Below, in pieces: positions 22,398 through 33,659 of a stretch of 64,000 nt of DNA. Below the pieces are notes generated by a model that was given only the letters and a program-made list of their open reading frames with translations, was not told the DNA's origin and did not search any database. The translations under genes were made by a program, and so were the position numbers. How positions within the stretch are numbered: position 1 is the first letter of the stretch; each line of letters starts with the position of its first letter. The stretch is from Austropuccinia psidii (Eukaryota > Basidiomycota > Pucciniomycetes > Pucciniales > Sphaerophragmiaceae): assembly GCA_023105745.1 (NCBI GenBank), contig JALGQZ010000004.1, positions 71,747,757-71,811,756 of the forward strand, given 5' to 3'.

Positions 22398-23157
22398 TGT
22401 AACAACCATCCATCAGGGGTAAGGGTATTCATTCATACACCCACTCAAACACCTCAAATCAGAAAATCCAGTATCTGCAACAGCAGTCAGCTTCAGCAAT
22501 CTTCATTCTGAAACATGCATACAGTTTGGTACATCAATACAGCCTGTCAATACTTGTACAGGATGGATTCACCCAATACAGTTTCAATACACCAGTATGA
22601 AACTGTATGATCACTCAAATACACCACACCTCTTGTACAGGTTCTGTACAGCTGTACAGGACCTGTATTGGCCAGACTCAATTCAACAATCAATTATTCT
22701 CATGAAAATTCTTCTCTGGATCAAGGCTGGTGATTCTCACATATACCAGCCCCTCTTTCTCCCCCCTGGGGACTTTTCCCCAGTTAATTAATTTAGTTTA
22801 TTTATCATTTCATAATTATTCTTATCCTTATTTTGGGTATTATAATTATTTAATTTTAAGTTAGTCTTTGCATTTCTCTCTTCACCTGTACAGTATGAGT
22901 TGGGTGGCCATATCCTTATTAACCCTTCTCTTTTCATTCTGACAGGTTGAAACAGTGGACTTGGACTTGTTTGTGGTTGGCTCTTCTATTTCTTATTCTT
23001 ATTTCTTTTGTTGCTGCTTTCTTATATTCATTCTTTTAGTAATTCATCTTTAACACTCTTAAGTGTATCTCATCTTATCCTATCCTTGAGCCCTCCATAA
23101 GTGAGTCCCAGTTTACTGAGTGCCAGGCCCTCTTCACTTCGAAGAGCCCCTGTGACA
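22398..23157 (+). repeat. 3' LTR of element B
   Basis: 760 bases, differing from the 5' LTR of B at only about six or seven positions by eye, so the insertion is recent. Followed by target duplication CATTT (23158-23162) and the rest of the leader of A. Confidence 0.95.
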
Positions 23158-23390
23158 CATTTATTGATTGATTATTGATTGAATATTGATTGATTATTGA
23201 TTTCCTCAAGATTATTGATATTTGATTTGAATTGATTGTTGATTGATTGAATTTATTTGACTGTTGATTGAATTTGATTCCTCAAGATTTGAATTGATTC
23301 CTCAAGATTCATCAAGATTTTATTGTGATTGATTTGGCCAAGCCTGATTATTCTTCTTAATACCATCAAGTTATTTTAATTCTTTTCATA
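23158..23390 (+). other. Leader of element A, second part
   Basis: Resumes with the duplicated CATTT and runs AT-rich, with ATTGATT and CCTCAAGATTTGAATT units as in the leader of B, to the gag ATG at 23391. Confidence 0.85.
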
Positions 23391-24747
23391 ATGCCAGTTC
23401 AGCATAGCCCCCCATCAAAGAATACTAGATCCCAGAAAATTCCAGCCGTTCTCACTCCTACAGCAAGGGCTTCTCTTGACCGCACACCATCAGTTCATCA
23501 ACTGAGTGCAAACTTGGACAGAGGACCACCAATGGAAGGAGCAGCACCCTCAAGAAGAGGTGGAATGAAATCTAGAAGATCAAGATCCTTTTCTGGACTT
23601 TTGGGTGGCTACCCTGGCATGTCTGAAGGTGCAAGAGCAAGATTACGGGAAGTTGAAGATGAAGAGGGGGAAGAGTCTGTGGAAGCGGAAGATTCTGGGG
23701 AAACTGAAGTGGCAGATGCCTTGGCAAATGCTCCAGAGGTGCCTCAGGGTCTAATCTAGCCCTTTCTAGTCAACCTCTTGTCTCTCAAACTGATCCAAGT
23801 CTCCTCAAGATGATGGAGCAGATGACTCAATTCATGGGACAACTCACTCAAGCAGTTGCCCCCAGGGACAATTCCAAAGCCCCTGCTTTCAAGACTCCAT
23901 CCATGAAGGCACCTGATTCTTTTGATGGTACTCAAGCTCATAATCTGAGAGGATTTATCCAATCCTGTCAACTAATTTTCCATAATGATCCAGCAAACTT
24001 CTTCTCTGACAGGAAGAAGGTTTTGTACTCAACTTCTTTTCTTACTGGTAGAGCTGGCAAATGGATTGAACCTTACCTCTCAAATATTTCCAATGAAGAC
24101 CCTTCCTACCTCCTCAATAATTGGCCATTATTTGAATCTCAATTATTCACTCTGTTTGGTGACCCCAATGAAGTCAGGAAAGCTGAACAAGAGTTGGGAA
24201 ATTTGAGGATGAAGGAAAGTGGTCATGTTTCCTTGTACATAGCAGATTTCAGAAGCTTAATGTCAAGAATTGGAGATTGGGGGGAAAGAGCTTATATTCA
24301 TGTGTACAGAAGAGGATTGGCATCAAGATTATTGGACCAATTGGCTTCTCACCCTGGATCTTTTGACACTCTTCAAGAACTTATGGATGTCACTTTATAA
24401 TTAGACACAAGATATCATGAGAGGCAAAAGGAAAAGGGCAGTCATCAAGAGAAGAAGCCTCCAATCATTGGATCCAATTCCTCCAAGCCTCCTCAAAGCT
24501 CATCATCCAAGAAGCATTATCACAATAAGAATAAGAAGGGGAAGAATTTTCAAATGTCCAAAGACAAGCCTCATGCTGCTCTCCTCAATAAGGACAACAA
24601 AGTAATTGGTTCTGAAAAGGAGAGGAGGATTAAAGAAGGTCTCTGCAATTATTGTGGTCAAAGCACCCATTTGAAAAATGCTTCAAGAGCCCTGAGAATA
24701 GGCAAGGATCATCAGAAGGCTTCCCTAGCAAGCAGGGAAAAGCCTGA
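23391..24747 (+). pseudogene. gag: gag of element A, three lesions
   Basis: Collinear with gag of B. A one-base loss near 23750 (GGGTCTAATC against GGGTTCTAATC) closes the first frame at 23757-23759. TAA at 24398-24400 replaces a Glu codon in the capsid. A further one-base loss near 24660 shifts the frame within the CCHC knuckle. The GGGAAAA heptamer (24735-24741) and nominal TGA (24745-24747) are still in place. The more numerous lesions fit its greater age. Confidence 0.9.
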
Positions 24748-27700
24748 GTGGGAATAATGATGTGTTCAATGGTTCTCACTTATTTCCTTCAAGAGCACAA
24801 TTGTGCAATCTGAATACTAGTGTCAAGAAATCTTTAAGGTTTCTTATTTTCTCTTCTGTCTCTGATATTTTTTATAGTATTCTCATTTATTCTGGTGCTA
24901 CAAACTCTTTTATTGCAAAGAATTTTGTTCTCAAGTACTCATTGACTCTGTCAGAGCTCCCTGAAAAGATTCCTCTTTTCATTTTGGATTCTAATGCATC
25001 CCCTGCCTTGTTCATCACCCATTATACCAAGTGGGTAGCTGACTTGCCTTCCTTCCCAAGCTTTGAATGGGATTTCTTTATCATAGATTCACCCAAGGGA
25101 GAAGACGTGATATTGGGCTATGATTTCCTTTACCATTTCAATCCCATTATTGATTGGAAAAATGGATTGATCACCTATGATTCTAATCATAAGGATTCTA
25201 GTGGTATTATTCCTTCTACTAGTAATGACTTAGCCACTGCTGTCAACAGTGTTGCTCTGGCTGGTGAACTTAAGACACCTTCCATCCCTTCTTCTGTCCA
25301 TATCCCTTCCATAATTCCCTCTCAGTCATTACTTCCATCAAGAGATGAAGTCTTCAAAGAGATAAAGGATGTTGGAGAAGATGTTGCCATATCTTCACTT
25401 CATCTCTTCCAAGGGGATATGGACCTTCCTCCCTTATCTTTTCATGCATCCCTGGAGGAGCAGTGGGATGAGGAGGAAGAGCCAGAAGAAATTGAAACTG
25501 TGTTGAAGGTTGTTCCTCCTGCTTATCACCAATATTTGGATGTATTCTCCAAGGTGAAAGCAGAGAAACTTCCTCCACACCGCGCCTGTGATCACCATAT
25601 CGAATTGGAGGGTCTTCTACCTCCAATTGGTGCTATCTACTCATTATCAAATCAAGAGTCAGAAACACTGCGGGCCTACATCTCAGAGAAGGTAGAGAAA
25701 GGTTTCATTAGACCAAGCTCCTCTTCAACAGGAGCACCTGTCCTTTTTGTCAAGAAAAAGGACGGAGGTCTTTGTTTGTGTGTTGACTACCGCAAACTCA
25801 ATGCTGTCACTAGGAAGAACAGATACCCTGTTCCTCCTATGAACCAGCTTCTTACCGTATTCAACGGTTCCACTATCTTCTCCAAGATAGATTTGCGTGG
25901 TGCATATAACCTTCTGAGAATCAAAGAGGGGGATGAGCACTTAACTGCCTTTAGAACCAAATATGGCGGTTTTGAGTATTTGGTCATGCCATTTGGTTTG
26001 ACCAATGCTCCTGCTTCTTTCCAAAATCTAGTAAATGATATCTTTGCAGATTTTTTGGATGTGTTTGTTGTGGCTTATCTAGATGATATTATGGTCTTTT
26101 CCAGTTCTGAGGAGGAACATGTCAAACATGTGGCCTCTGTCCTCCAAAGACTGAGGGACAATAATCTGTTTTCCAAAGCCTCCAAGTGTGTATTCCATGC
26201 CTCAAATGGGGAATACTTGGGCTATGTTGTTTCAAATGATTGCCTCAAGATGGATTCTTCAAAAGTTCAGCAAATCCTCAATTGGCCTCAGCCCAAAAAC
26301 ATCAAGGCTCTTCAATCTTTCCTTGGCTTTGCCAATTTTTATCAACGTTTCATTAAAAATTATTTTAAAAAAATCACTTCTCTCACTTCCCTCCTTAAAA
26401 AAGATTCTCCTTTCATCTTCAATGAGAAAGCTCTTAGTCAGTTTCAAGCACTCAAAGAAGCTTTCACCTCTGCTCCTATCTTATCTCACTTTAATCCTTC
26501 TCTACCTACTATAGTAGAGACTGATGCTTCTGATTATGCTTTGGGCGCCGTACTGAGCCAGGTGAATGACTCAGGAAAGCACCCCATTGCATTTGATAGT
26601 CGCAAGCTCTTACCAGCTGAACTCCACTATGAAATTCATGACAAGGAGCTCCTTGGCATAGTTTGGGCTCTCAAGCACTGGAGAGCATTTCTTCTTTCTC
26701 TTTCCAATCCTTTTGAGGTCTTGACAGACCACCCTTCCTTGCAATATTTCATGTCTTCCAAAGTTCTCACTTGTCATCAGGCCCGTTGGGCTGAATTTCT
26801 CTCAGAATTTCATTTCACTATCACTTACCGCCCAGGCAGGCTGGCCACTTTACCAGATGCCTTGTCACGTCGGGACGACGTGTACCCAGAGAGGGGGGTG
26901 GACTTCATCAGCAAGAATCCTCAGAATTTTCATCAAGTACTTAAGCAAGATGGAATTCAAGAGTCAAGATTCTTCTCAATAAAAGTGGAAGTTTTCTCAG
27001 ATTTAGTTGACAAGATTCAAGAAGAAGTATGGCAAGACAAAGACTATAAAGAAATACTCAAGAAACTAGCAAGAGGTGAATCAGTTCCAGATTATTCTCT
27101 TGAACCTCAAGCCAAGTTATTACTATTCAAAGATAGAGTGGTAATCCCAAGCAATGAAGAACTTCAACTCAATATTCTTCAAAAGCGTCATGACTCACCA
27201 TTGGCTGGCCATCCTGGCCAGGAGAAGACCCTCAAGCTCATCAAGAGGGATCTTTATTGGGCTGGCATGAATCAATTCATCAAGGACTATGTGTCCTCAT
27301 GTCAGCAATGTTCAAGAAACAAGAACATTCATCACAAGAAGTTTGGATTACTCAAGCCTCTTTCAATTCCATCTGGTCCTTGGAATTCATTATCAATGGA
27401 CTTTATCACTCAATTGCCACTGTCCAACAACTTTGATTCAATTTTAGTAGTTGTGGACAGATTCTCAAAAATGGAAATCTTCATTCCAACTTATGGCACA
27501 ATCACTGCTCTGGATTTAGCTCAAATCTTCATTAGTCATGCATTTTCCAAGCATGGACTTCCAGTCAGTATTGTAAGTGATAGAGGATCCTTATTTGTTT
27601 CATCATTCTGGACTCAATTGTGTCAGCAGCTCAAGATATCAAGAGATCTTTCAACTGCCTTTCACCCTGAAACAGATGGACAGACAGAGAGGGTAAATCA

Positions 27701-28464
27701 GATACTAGAACAGTACCTTCGGATGTATGTCAGCTATCATCAAGATGACTGGTACACCTGGCTCCCTCTGGCTGAATTTGCCTATAATAATGCAGAACAT
27801 TCATCAACCAAGCAATCACCTTTTTTCACCATTTATGGAAGAAATCCCAGCTTTGACTCAATCCATATTTCTCAAGACTCACCTGCTGGAAAGTTATCAA
27901 AAGAAACTCCAATCAGTACAGCAAGTTGTCAAAGAAGAATTAGAGTCAGCAATAAGGAGATTCAAGAAGTATGCAGATAGAAACAGGGCAATTCCACCTG
28001 ATTTCCAACCTGGGGACAAAGTATGGCTAGCTTCCAAGAACATCAAGACAACAAGACCCACCAAGAAATTATCAGAAAGATGGTTGGGACCCTTTGAAGT
28101 TCTTAAGAAGATTGGCAGCCATGCATATCACCTCAAGTTGCCTCAGCAATGGAAGACAGTTCACCCTGTATTCCATGTGTCCTTATTAGAACCAGTCAAG
28201 CATTCAACTATCCCAAATCGTCATCAATTGCCGCCACCACCAGTTTTAGTGGAAGAGCAAGAAGAATGGGAAGTGGCTCAGGTTCTGGACTCAAAACTCA
28301 AAAGAGGTAAATTATGGTATCTTGTAGAGTGGAAAGGATTCAGTGAAGACCCAGAAAGAACCACTTGGGAACCAGCTTCCAACCTTACCAGCTCACCAGA
28401 CCTTGTCAAGGATTTCCACTCATTGTATCCAGACAAGCCTGGTCCAAATACCTCAAGAGTTTGA
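24729..28464 (+). pseudogene. pol: pol of element A, nearly full length, inactive protease and one frameshift
   Basis: One frame runs from the gag overlap to 27980, covering protease, RT ([13 protein letters not shown]), RNase H and most of integrase. The protease active-site Asp is Tyr (GAT to TAT at 24888-24890; LIYSGATNSF against [10 protein letters not shown] in B and C), which should kill processing. An extra base near 27900 moves the end of integrase and the chromodomain to the frame closing at 28464. Otherwise the domain order is that of B. Confidence 0.93.
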
Positions 28465-30209
28465 TTTTATGGTGCTTGGTGGGGAGAAGAAGTTATGAAA
28501 GTAAGTTCCTCTCCTGGCATGCACCTTTAAGGGGGTATTCTACCCATATGTTGTTGTAAGCATCACCTTGGCCACTTTGTGAGCACTTGTCAATTCTTTG
28601 GACAGGTTCAGGAAGCATACAACATCAATACCCTCCATTTGGACCTTATCAAGATATGGCCAAATGTTTCTTTCTTTCTTTATGTTTTCATTTTCTTTCT
28701 TTATTACCATTTCAATTTATGCCAATCATCATAATTCAAGACATTCGTTACTTCAAGTCATTTACGGCAATTCATTTCAGTAGTCATTTATGGCAATTCA
28801 TTTCAGAAGTCATTTATGTCAATTTATTTCAGTCTTATGGTGCTTGGTGGGGAGTGGAAGTTATGAAAGTAAGTTCCATCTCCTGGTATGCATCCCTGAG
28901 GGCTCTACTTCTTGTAAAACATCACCTTGGCCACTCTGTGAGCATCAAATGCTTGGTTTTCATTTTTCAGACACTTTTGGCCAGAATCAAGCAGCTCACC
29001 ACAAGAAGGACCAACCATCAGGATTTTTCTTTATTTCTTTCTTTACTCTCATTTTCTCTTATTCTTTTATTTTTATTTCTTTTCTTTCTTTACTCGTATA
29101 AGTTTCTTTCTTTTATTTCCTTTTTATTTTCATTGGAAGCAGCAGCATCCCCTCCCAAATCACGTATTGGGAGGTTCCTTCATTATTTTAATCATTTTAT
29201 TTTATCTCATTCATTAGTTGTTATAAGAGCATGAATAGGAGTCAAACCAACCGTAAACAGGAACAAGACACTGGATTTCACTCCACCCAAATCATCAAGT
29301 CCACGTCAAATCAAAAGTTTGACCTCAAAGGAATTTGGGCCACAAGTCATCATGGCCCCCCTCAAACGTCTCAATTGCAAGGTCCAAGGCCCCTTTGGGG
29401 GCTGGAGTCATCACCCAGGGCCTCCCCTGCAACTTTGGGGAAGGCCAGGGTTTGGTGGTCCTGGACCCCACCAATGGGTCCAGGCCATAAGGTGAAATTT
29501 CTTTTTTGGGCCATTTTAGGTCCCATGAACCCCTTGGGTCCCCAGCAAATTTGGGCCCAAGGGGTCCATTTTGGCCCTGGGGGCCTCCAATAACCCCCAC
29601 GGACCGCGGACTGTAAGACCCCAGAGACTTCAAAAAGGCCAAAAGGCCAGAAAATCTCATAAACCCACAATTTGGCCATAAAAGGCCATGGACCAAAGTT
29701 TCACCCAAAGACACCAAGAAGCCAAAAAAGGCCAAAATGGCCATAAATTCAAGTATTCTCAAGATCCTCCATAGAGAAGGCACCAGCCCAAAATCACCAC
29801 AAAGGGCTGGTTGAGGTATTTTGAAGGCCATTGGGGACAAGACCCCTGAATTCTTGTCACCATCACTTTCTCTGATTGGGCTGACCAGATGAGTACACTT
29901 CATATACTCATCTGGCACCATTTTTTGAGCACAAGAGCTCAGTGGCCATCATTTTGGGATACAACCCAAGGCCACGCCCCAAGGACATCAGTTGTTGAAA
30001 TCAGAAGACAGATCAGTTCGAAGTGGGGTATTTACTCAAAGTTAAATAAGGGGGAAATAAATTTAATTGACAGAGAAGAGATGGAGAAGGATTTCGAGAT
30101 AATGGTCAAAGAAAACTTTTCAAAGCATTGTGTGGGGTAGTGAGATGCCACTCACCAATGGCAGGGTATTATGGTGTTCAGGAGCCCACCAGTTTCAAGA
30201 GGGGGATAC
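28465..30209 (+). other. 3' region of element A without the antisense gene
   Basis: Holds the duplicated intron-like cassette (28467-28980) and the 26-base tandem repeats. Near 29290 it then jumps to text matching B near 21510, so the part that encodes the antisense protein in B and C is absent. One full CGGACCG site remains (29600-29606). The polypurine tract is 30197-30206. Confidence 0.8.
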
Positions 30210-30969
30210 TGTAACAACCACTCATCAGAGGTAAGGGTATTCATTCACACACCCACTCAGACACCTCAAATCAGCAGATCCAGCACTTGTATCAGCATTC
30301 AATTTCAGCAATCTTCATTCTGAAACATGCATACAGCTTGGTACCTCAATACAGCCTGTCAATACCTGTACAGGCTGGTTTCACCCAATACAGTTTCAAT
30401 ACACCGGTATGGAGCTGTATGATCACTCAAATACACCACACCTCTTGTACAGGTTCTGTACAGCTGTACAGGACCTGTATTGGCCAGACTCAATTCAATC
30501 ATCAAATATTCTCATGAAAATTCTTCCTCTTGATCAGGGCTGGTGATTCTCACATATACCAGCCCCTCTTTCTTCCCCCTGGGGACTTTTCCCCAGTTAA
30601 TTAATTTAGTTTATTTATTATTTCATAATTATTCTTATCCTTATTTTGGGTATTATAATTATTTAATCTTAAGTTAGTCTTTGCATTTTTCTCTTTGCCT
30701 GTACAGTATGAGTTGGGTGGCCATATCCTTATTAACCCTTCTCTTTCCATTCTGACAGGTTGAAACAGTGGACTTGGACTTGTTTGTGGTTGGCTCTTCT
30801 ATTCTTTTACTCTTATCTTTGTTGCTGCTTTTTCTTATATTTATTCTTTAGCAATTCATCTTTAACACTCTTAAGTGTATCTCTTTTTATCTTATCTTTG
30901 AGCCCTCCATAAGTGAGTCCCAGTTTACTGAGTGCCAGTCCCTCTTCACTTCGAAGAGCCCCTGTGACA
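30210..30969 (+). repeat. 3' LTR of element A
   Basis: 760 bases, TGTAACAACC to CCTGTGACA, followed by the target duplication GATCT (30970-30974) and the second half of the MULE transposase. Retains the 15 bases missing from the 5' copy and an intact AGTTAATTAATTTA (30595-30608). Confidence 0.95.
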
Positions 30970-32380
30970 GATCTGGCCTTGAAAAACTCTCTTAAGAAGC
31001 TCTCCCCAGACGCCGAATCCATGCTATGCATTTGGAACATCAATAAAGATGTATTTGCTCATTGCATGAAGAAAATTGGTCATGGAACTGATTTTGAAAA
31101 TTTCATGGGCCTTTGGAATCCAGTAATATACTTTTATATTTCACTTTTTCTCTTATTTTTGTTTTTATTGTTGACTTTGGGATTCATTTCTCAGTTTATG
31201 TATTCATCCACTGAAAAGTCTTTCAAAGACAACTGGAAGAAGCTTCAAAAGCAAGTCAAAAATCCTGAAGTCTTGCAGTATTTGGAAAATACCTGGCTTC
31301 CTCTAAAGGAGTATTATGTGCCAGCCTGGACCAACCATCATTGCCACCTGGGTGTGGGCTCCACCTCCAGAGTTGAAGGTGCCCATGCCATGGTGAAACT
31401 CCGGCTCCAAACGTCCATGTGTACTCTCCTGGAGGTAGTTAGGGCTCTCCACATGGCATTCAGAAAACAATTTATTTAAATTATCAACAGAATCTCCAAA
31501 GAAATAATTTTCCATGTCAAGAATTTTCCTCCACACATCTGTTCCCTCAATGGAAAGGTGTCTCATTATGCTCTTCAGATGGCCTTTGACAATTTCAATT
31601 TCCTCCCAGTTAAAAATGCACCAACAAATGCAACAATTATCAAGGCATTCCTTGCAATCACAAGACCCCCAAGGCATTTTCCAGGCGCCAGAGGCTTGAA
31701 ATATCAGACTTCCATCCTCAATGGCATTTTAATTTTCCTGTGAGGGTTTTTTAATTTCTTATTCTTATTTCTTTTCTTATTAACTGATTTTATTTGTCAT
31801 ATTCTTCTCAGGCTTGCTTTCAAGGTGATGATCAAAGTGTTGAAAAAGAAAGAAATAATGAAGCCCAGAAAATATTTGAGGCTATTGGGGAAAGCCTTTT
31901 TCAAAGACCAATGGTACAAATCACCCCAATTCTTCAAAATTGTCAAGATGTTTTGACTGGAAAAGTCCCATTTGATCAAATTCCCAAGAGTCAAGAGGAT
32001 AATCAATATTATTAAGACCCTCCAGAATGCAAGAATATTTGTGGAAGACCTCAAGGAGCCAAGAATAAAACCAAAAATCCAAAAAAAAGAGAACCTTCAA
32101 GATTTGAAATAATTGAAAGTCAATCCAAGAGAAGAGGAAGACCCCCATCAAAAGTGACCAGCACAACAACATCAAGATCGCAGTCAAATTTCCCCTCTTC
32201 AATTATGGAAGTGGACTCATCTGAAGATTCTGAAAATTCTGAGGACTCATTATCTAAATCAATTAGTTCATCAGATTCACTACCCTCAGCAACTGAATTA
32301 AATAAATTAGAAACCACCCTTAGAAGGTCCAGAAGATTGGCAATAGGAAGTAAAGCCTCATGAAGAAAATCACACAAGCC
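30970..32380 (+). pseudogene. MULE transposase, C-terminal half, with AT-hook region
   Basis: Continues the frame cut at 11629: DLALKNSLKKLSPDAESMLC, then a likely 72-base intron (31123-31194, GTAATA to TCAG), then KSFKDNWKKLQKQV and the catalytic Glu in SRVEGAHAMVK (about 31366-31400). A TAA at 31477-31479 interrupts the frame, which resumes (HVKNFPPHIC, KVSHYALQMAF). From 31813 a separate stretch includes an AT-hook-like KRRGRPPSK (about 32130) and a Ser/Asp/Glu-rich tract, then a Cys/His motif CEHCQRSYHTSDEC near 32424. With the 5' part it gives all three DDE residues, but insertion and stops make it dead. Confidence 0.8.
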
Positions 32381-32535
32381 TGAAGCCAGTTTTAAGATAT
32401 ATGATGCAATTGACTTGACCTGTGAGCATTGTCAAAGAAGTTATCACACAAGTGATGAATGCTCCAAGCTCTTTGTGAGTTTCTGATTCTTTTTAATGTA
32501 TACTTCTCTTGTTTATTTGAATATTTATTAATTTT

Positions 32536-33048
32536 TTGACCAAGTTTTATCAGGTACCTGGCTCAAAAGACTGGCCCAAGTTTATATTGAAAGACACCTT
32601 CAAGGCCATCAATGTCCAGGGTGATGGAAACTGTGGCTACAGAACAGTATCACACTACATTCACATAACTCAAGATCAATGGGCTGATGTCAGAGGTGAC
32701 TTGGCTGAAGAAACTCAAAAAAATCAAGACCTTTATGAATCCATGAACACCTTAATTCCCTCAGTATCCTCTTATTTGCACAGAATTGGATGGTATGAAG
32801 ATGTTGGCCAGGCTCCAAAAAGCAAGTGGATGTCCGTGCCTGACATGGTGGATCCAATTGCAAATAAGTATAAAAGACCACTTTTCTTCTATTCCACAGT
32901 CCAATTTTTTTCTTTTTTCCCTTATTTCTGTCCTCCAAATGATAATCCCCGCATTTTCATCTGCTTCTTGGATAGCTGTGCTCATTTTTTTCCTTTGGGC
33001 ATAATCATTTCTATAGTTTATCCAGTCCCCCCCATTACTGTGAATTAG
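32536..33048 (+). CDS. OTU-type cysteine protease domain attached to the MULE
   Basis: Open frame of 170 codons after a likely intron (CTTTGTGAGT near 32470 to TATCAG near 32551). It has the OTU signature VQGDGNCGYRTVSHYI (Asp and nucleophilic Cys at about residues 33-36), followed by QDQWADVRGDLAEE. The later segment PPNDNPRIFICFLDS...CAHFFPL probably carries the catalytic His. OTU proteins remove ubiquitin-like modifiers. Here it is probably the C-terminal domain of the transposase ORF, as seen in rust MULEs; this is from memory. The 3' end nears the second gap. Confidence 0.65.
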   Translation: MTKFYQVPGSKDWPKFILKDTFKAINVQGDGNCGYRTVSHYIHITQDQWADVRGDLAEETQKNQDLYESMNTLIPSVSSYLHRIGWYEDVGQAPKSKWMSVPDMVDPIANKYKRPLFFYSTVQFFSFFPYFCPPNDNPRIFICFLDSCAHFFPLGIIISIVYPVPPITVN

Positions 33049-33123
33049 GAGATTCATTCCCAACCACAAGCCCTGGGGTGGGCTGATAAATTTGAGAAAC
33101 ACAGAATTTTGTATTTTTCCAAT

Positions 33124-33623
33124 NNNNNNNNNNNNNNNNNNNNNNNNNNNNNNNNNNNNNNNNNNNNNNNNNNNNNNNNNNNNNNNNNNNNNNNNNNNNN
33201 NNNNNNNNNNNNNNNNNNNNNNNNNNNNNNNNNNNNNNNNNNNNNNNNNNNNNNNNNNNNNNNNNNNNNNNNNNNNNNNNNNNNNNNNNNNNNNNNNNNN
33301 NNNNNNNNNNNNNNNNNNNNNNNNNNNNNNNNNNNNNNNNNNNNNNNNNNNNNNNNNNNNNNNNNNNNNNNNNNNNNNNNNNNNNNNNNNNNNNNNNNNN
33401 NNNNNNNNNNNNNNNNNNNNNNNNNNNNNNNNNNNNNNNNNNNNNNNNNNNNNNNNNNNNNNNNNNNNNNNNNNNNNNNNNNNNNNNNNNNNNNNNNNNN
33501 NNNNNNNNNNNNNNNNNNNNNNNNNNNNNNNNNNNNNNNNNNNNNNNNNNNNNNNNNNNNNNNNNNNNNNNNNNNNNNNNNNNNNNNNNNNNNNNNNNNN
33601 NNNNNNNNNNNNNNNNNNNNNNN
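33124..33623. other. Assembly gap, 500 N
   Basis: Exactly 500 N between the end of the OTU frame (+ strand) and relic E (- strand). It hides the 3' end of the MULE and the RT/integrase part of E if still present. Confidence 0.99.
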
Positions 33624-33659
33624 TATCAATAAGCTTCAGCCTTACTTAAGCTTAATTCA

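Larger units (their letters stand above)
12858..23157 (+). mobile_element. Chromoviral Ty3/gypsy element B (inner), full length 10.3 kb
   Basis: Two 760-base LTRs (12858-13617 and 22398-23157), nearly identical, flanked by target duplication CATTT (12853-12857 and 23158-23162). Order: LTR, leader, gag, pol (-1 frame), intron-like cassette, antisense Zn2Cys6 gene, CGGACCG repeats, polypurine tract, LTR. It is inserted in the leader of element A in the same orientation. Coding lesions: TAA in gag, a small deletion in RT and TAA in pol, so it cannot move by itself. Confidence 0.96.
11630..30969 (+). mobile_element. Chromoviral Ty3/gypsy element A (outer), split by nested element B
   Basis: LTRs at 11630-12374 and 30210-30969 begin TGTAACAACC and end CCTGTGACA. 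They are flanked by the target duplication GATCT (11625-11629 and 30970-30974), which also reconnects the two halves of the MULE. Element B occupies 12858-23157, so A itself is 11630-12857 plus 23158 (or 23163)-30969. Its LTRs differ by several substitutions and a 15-base deletion, so A is the oldest of the three family members here. It lacks the antisense gene found in B and C. Confidence 0.95.
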
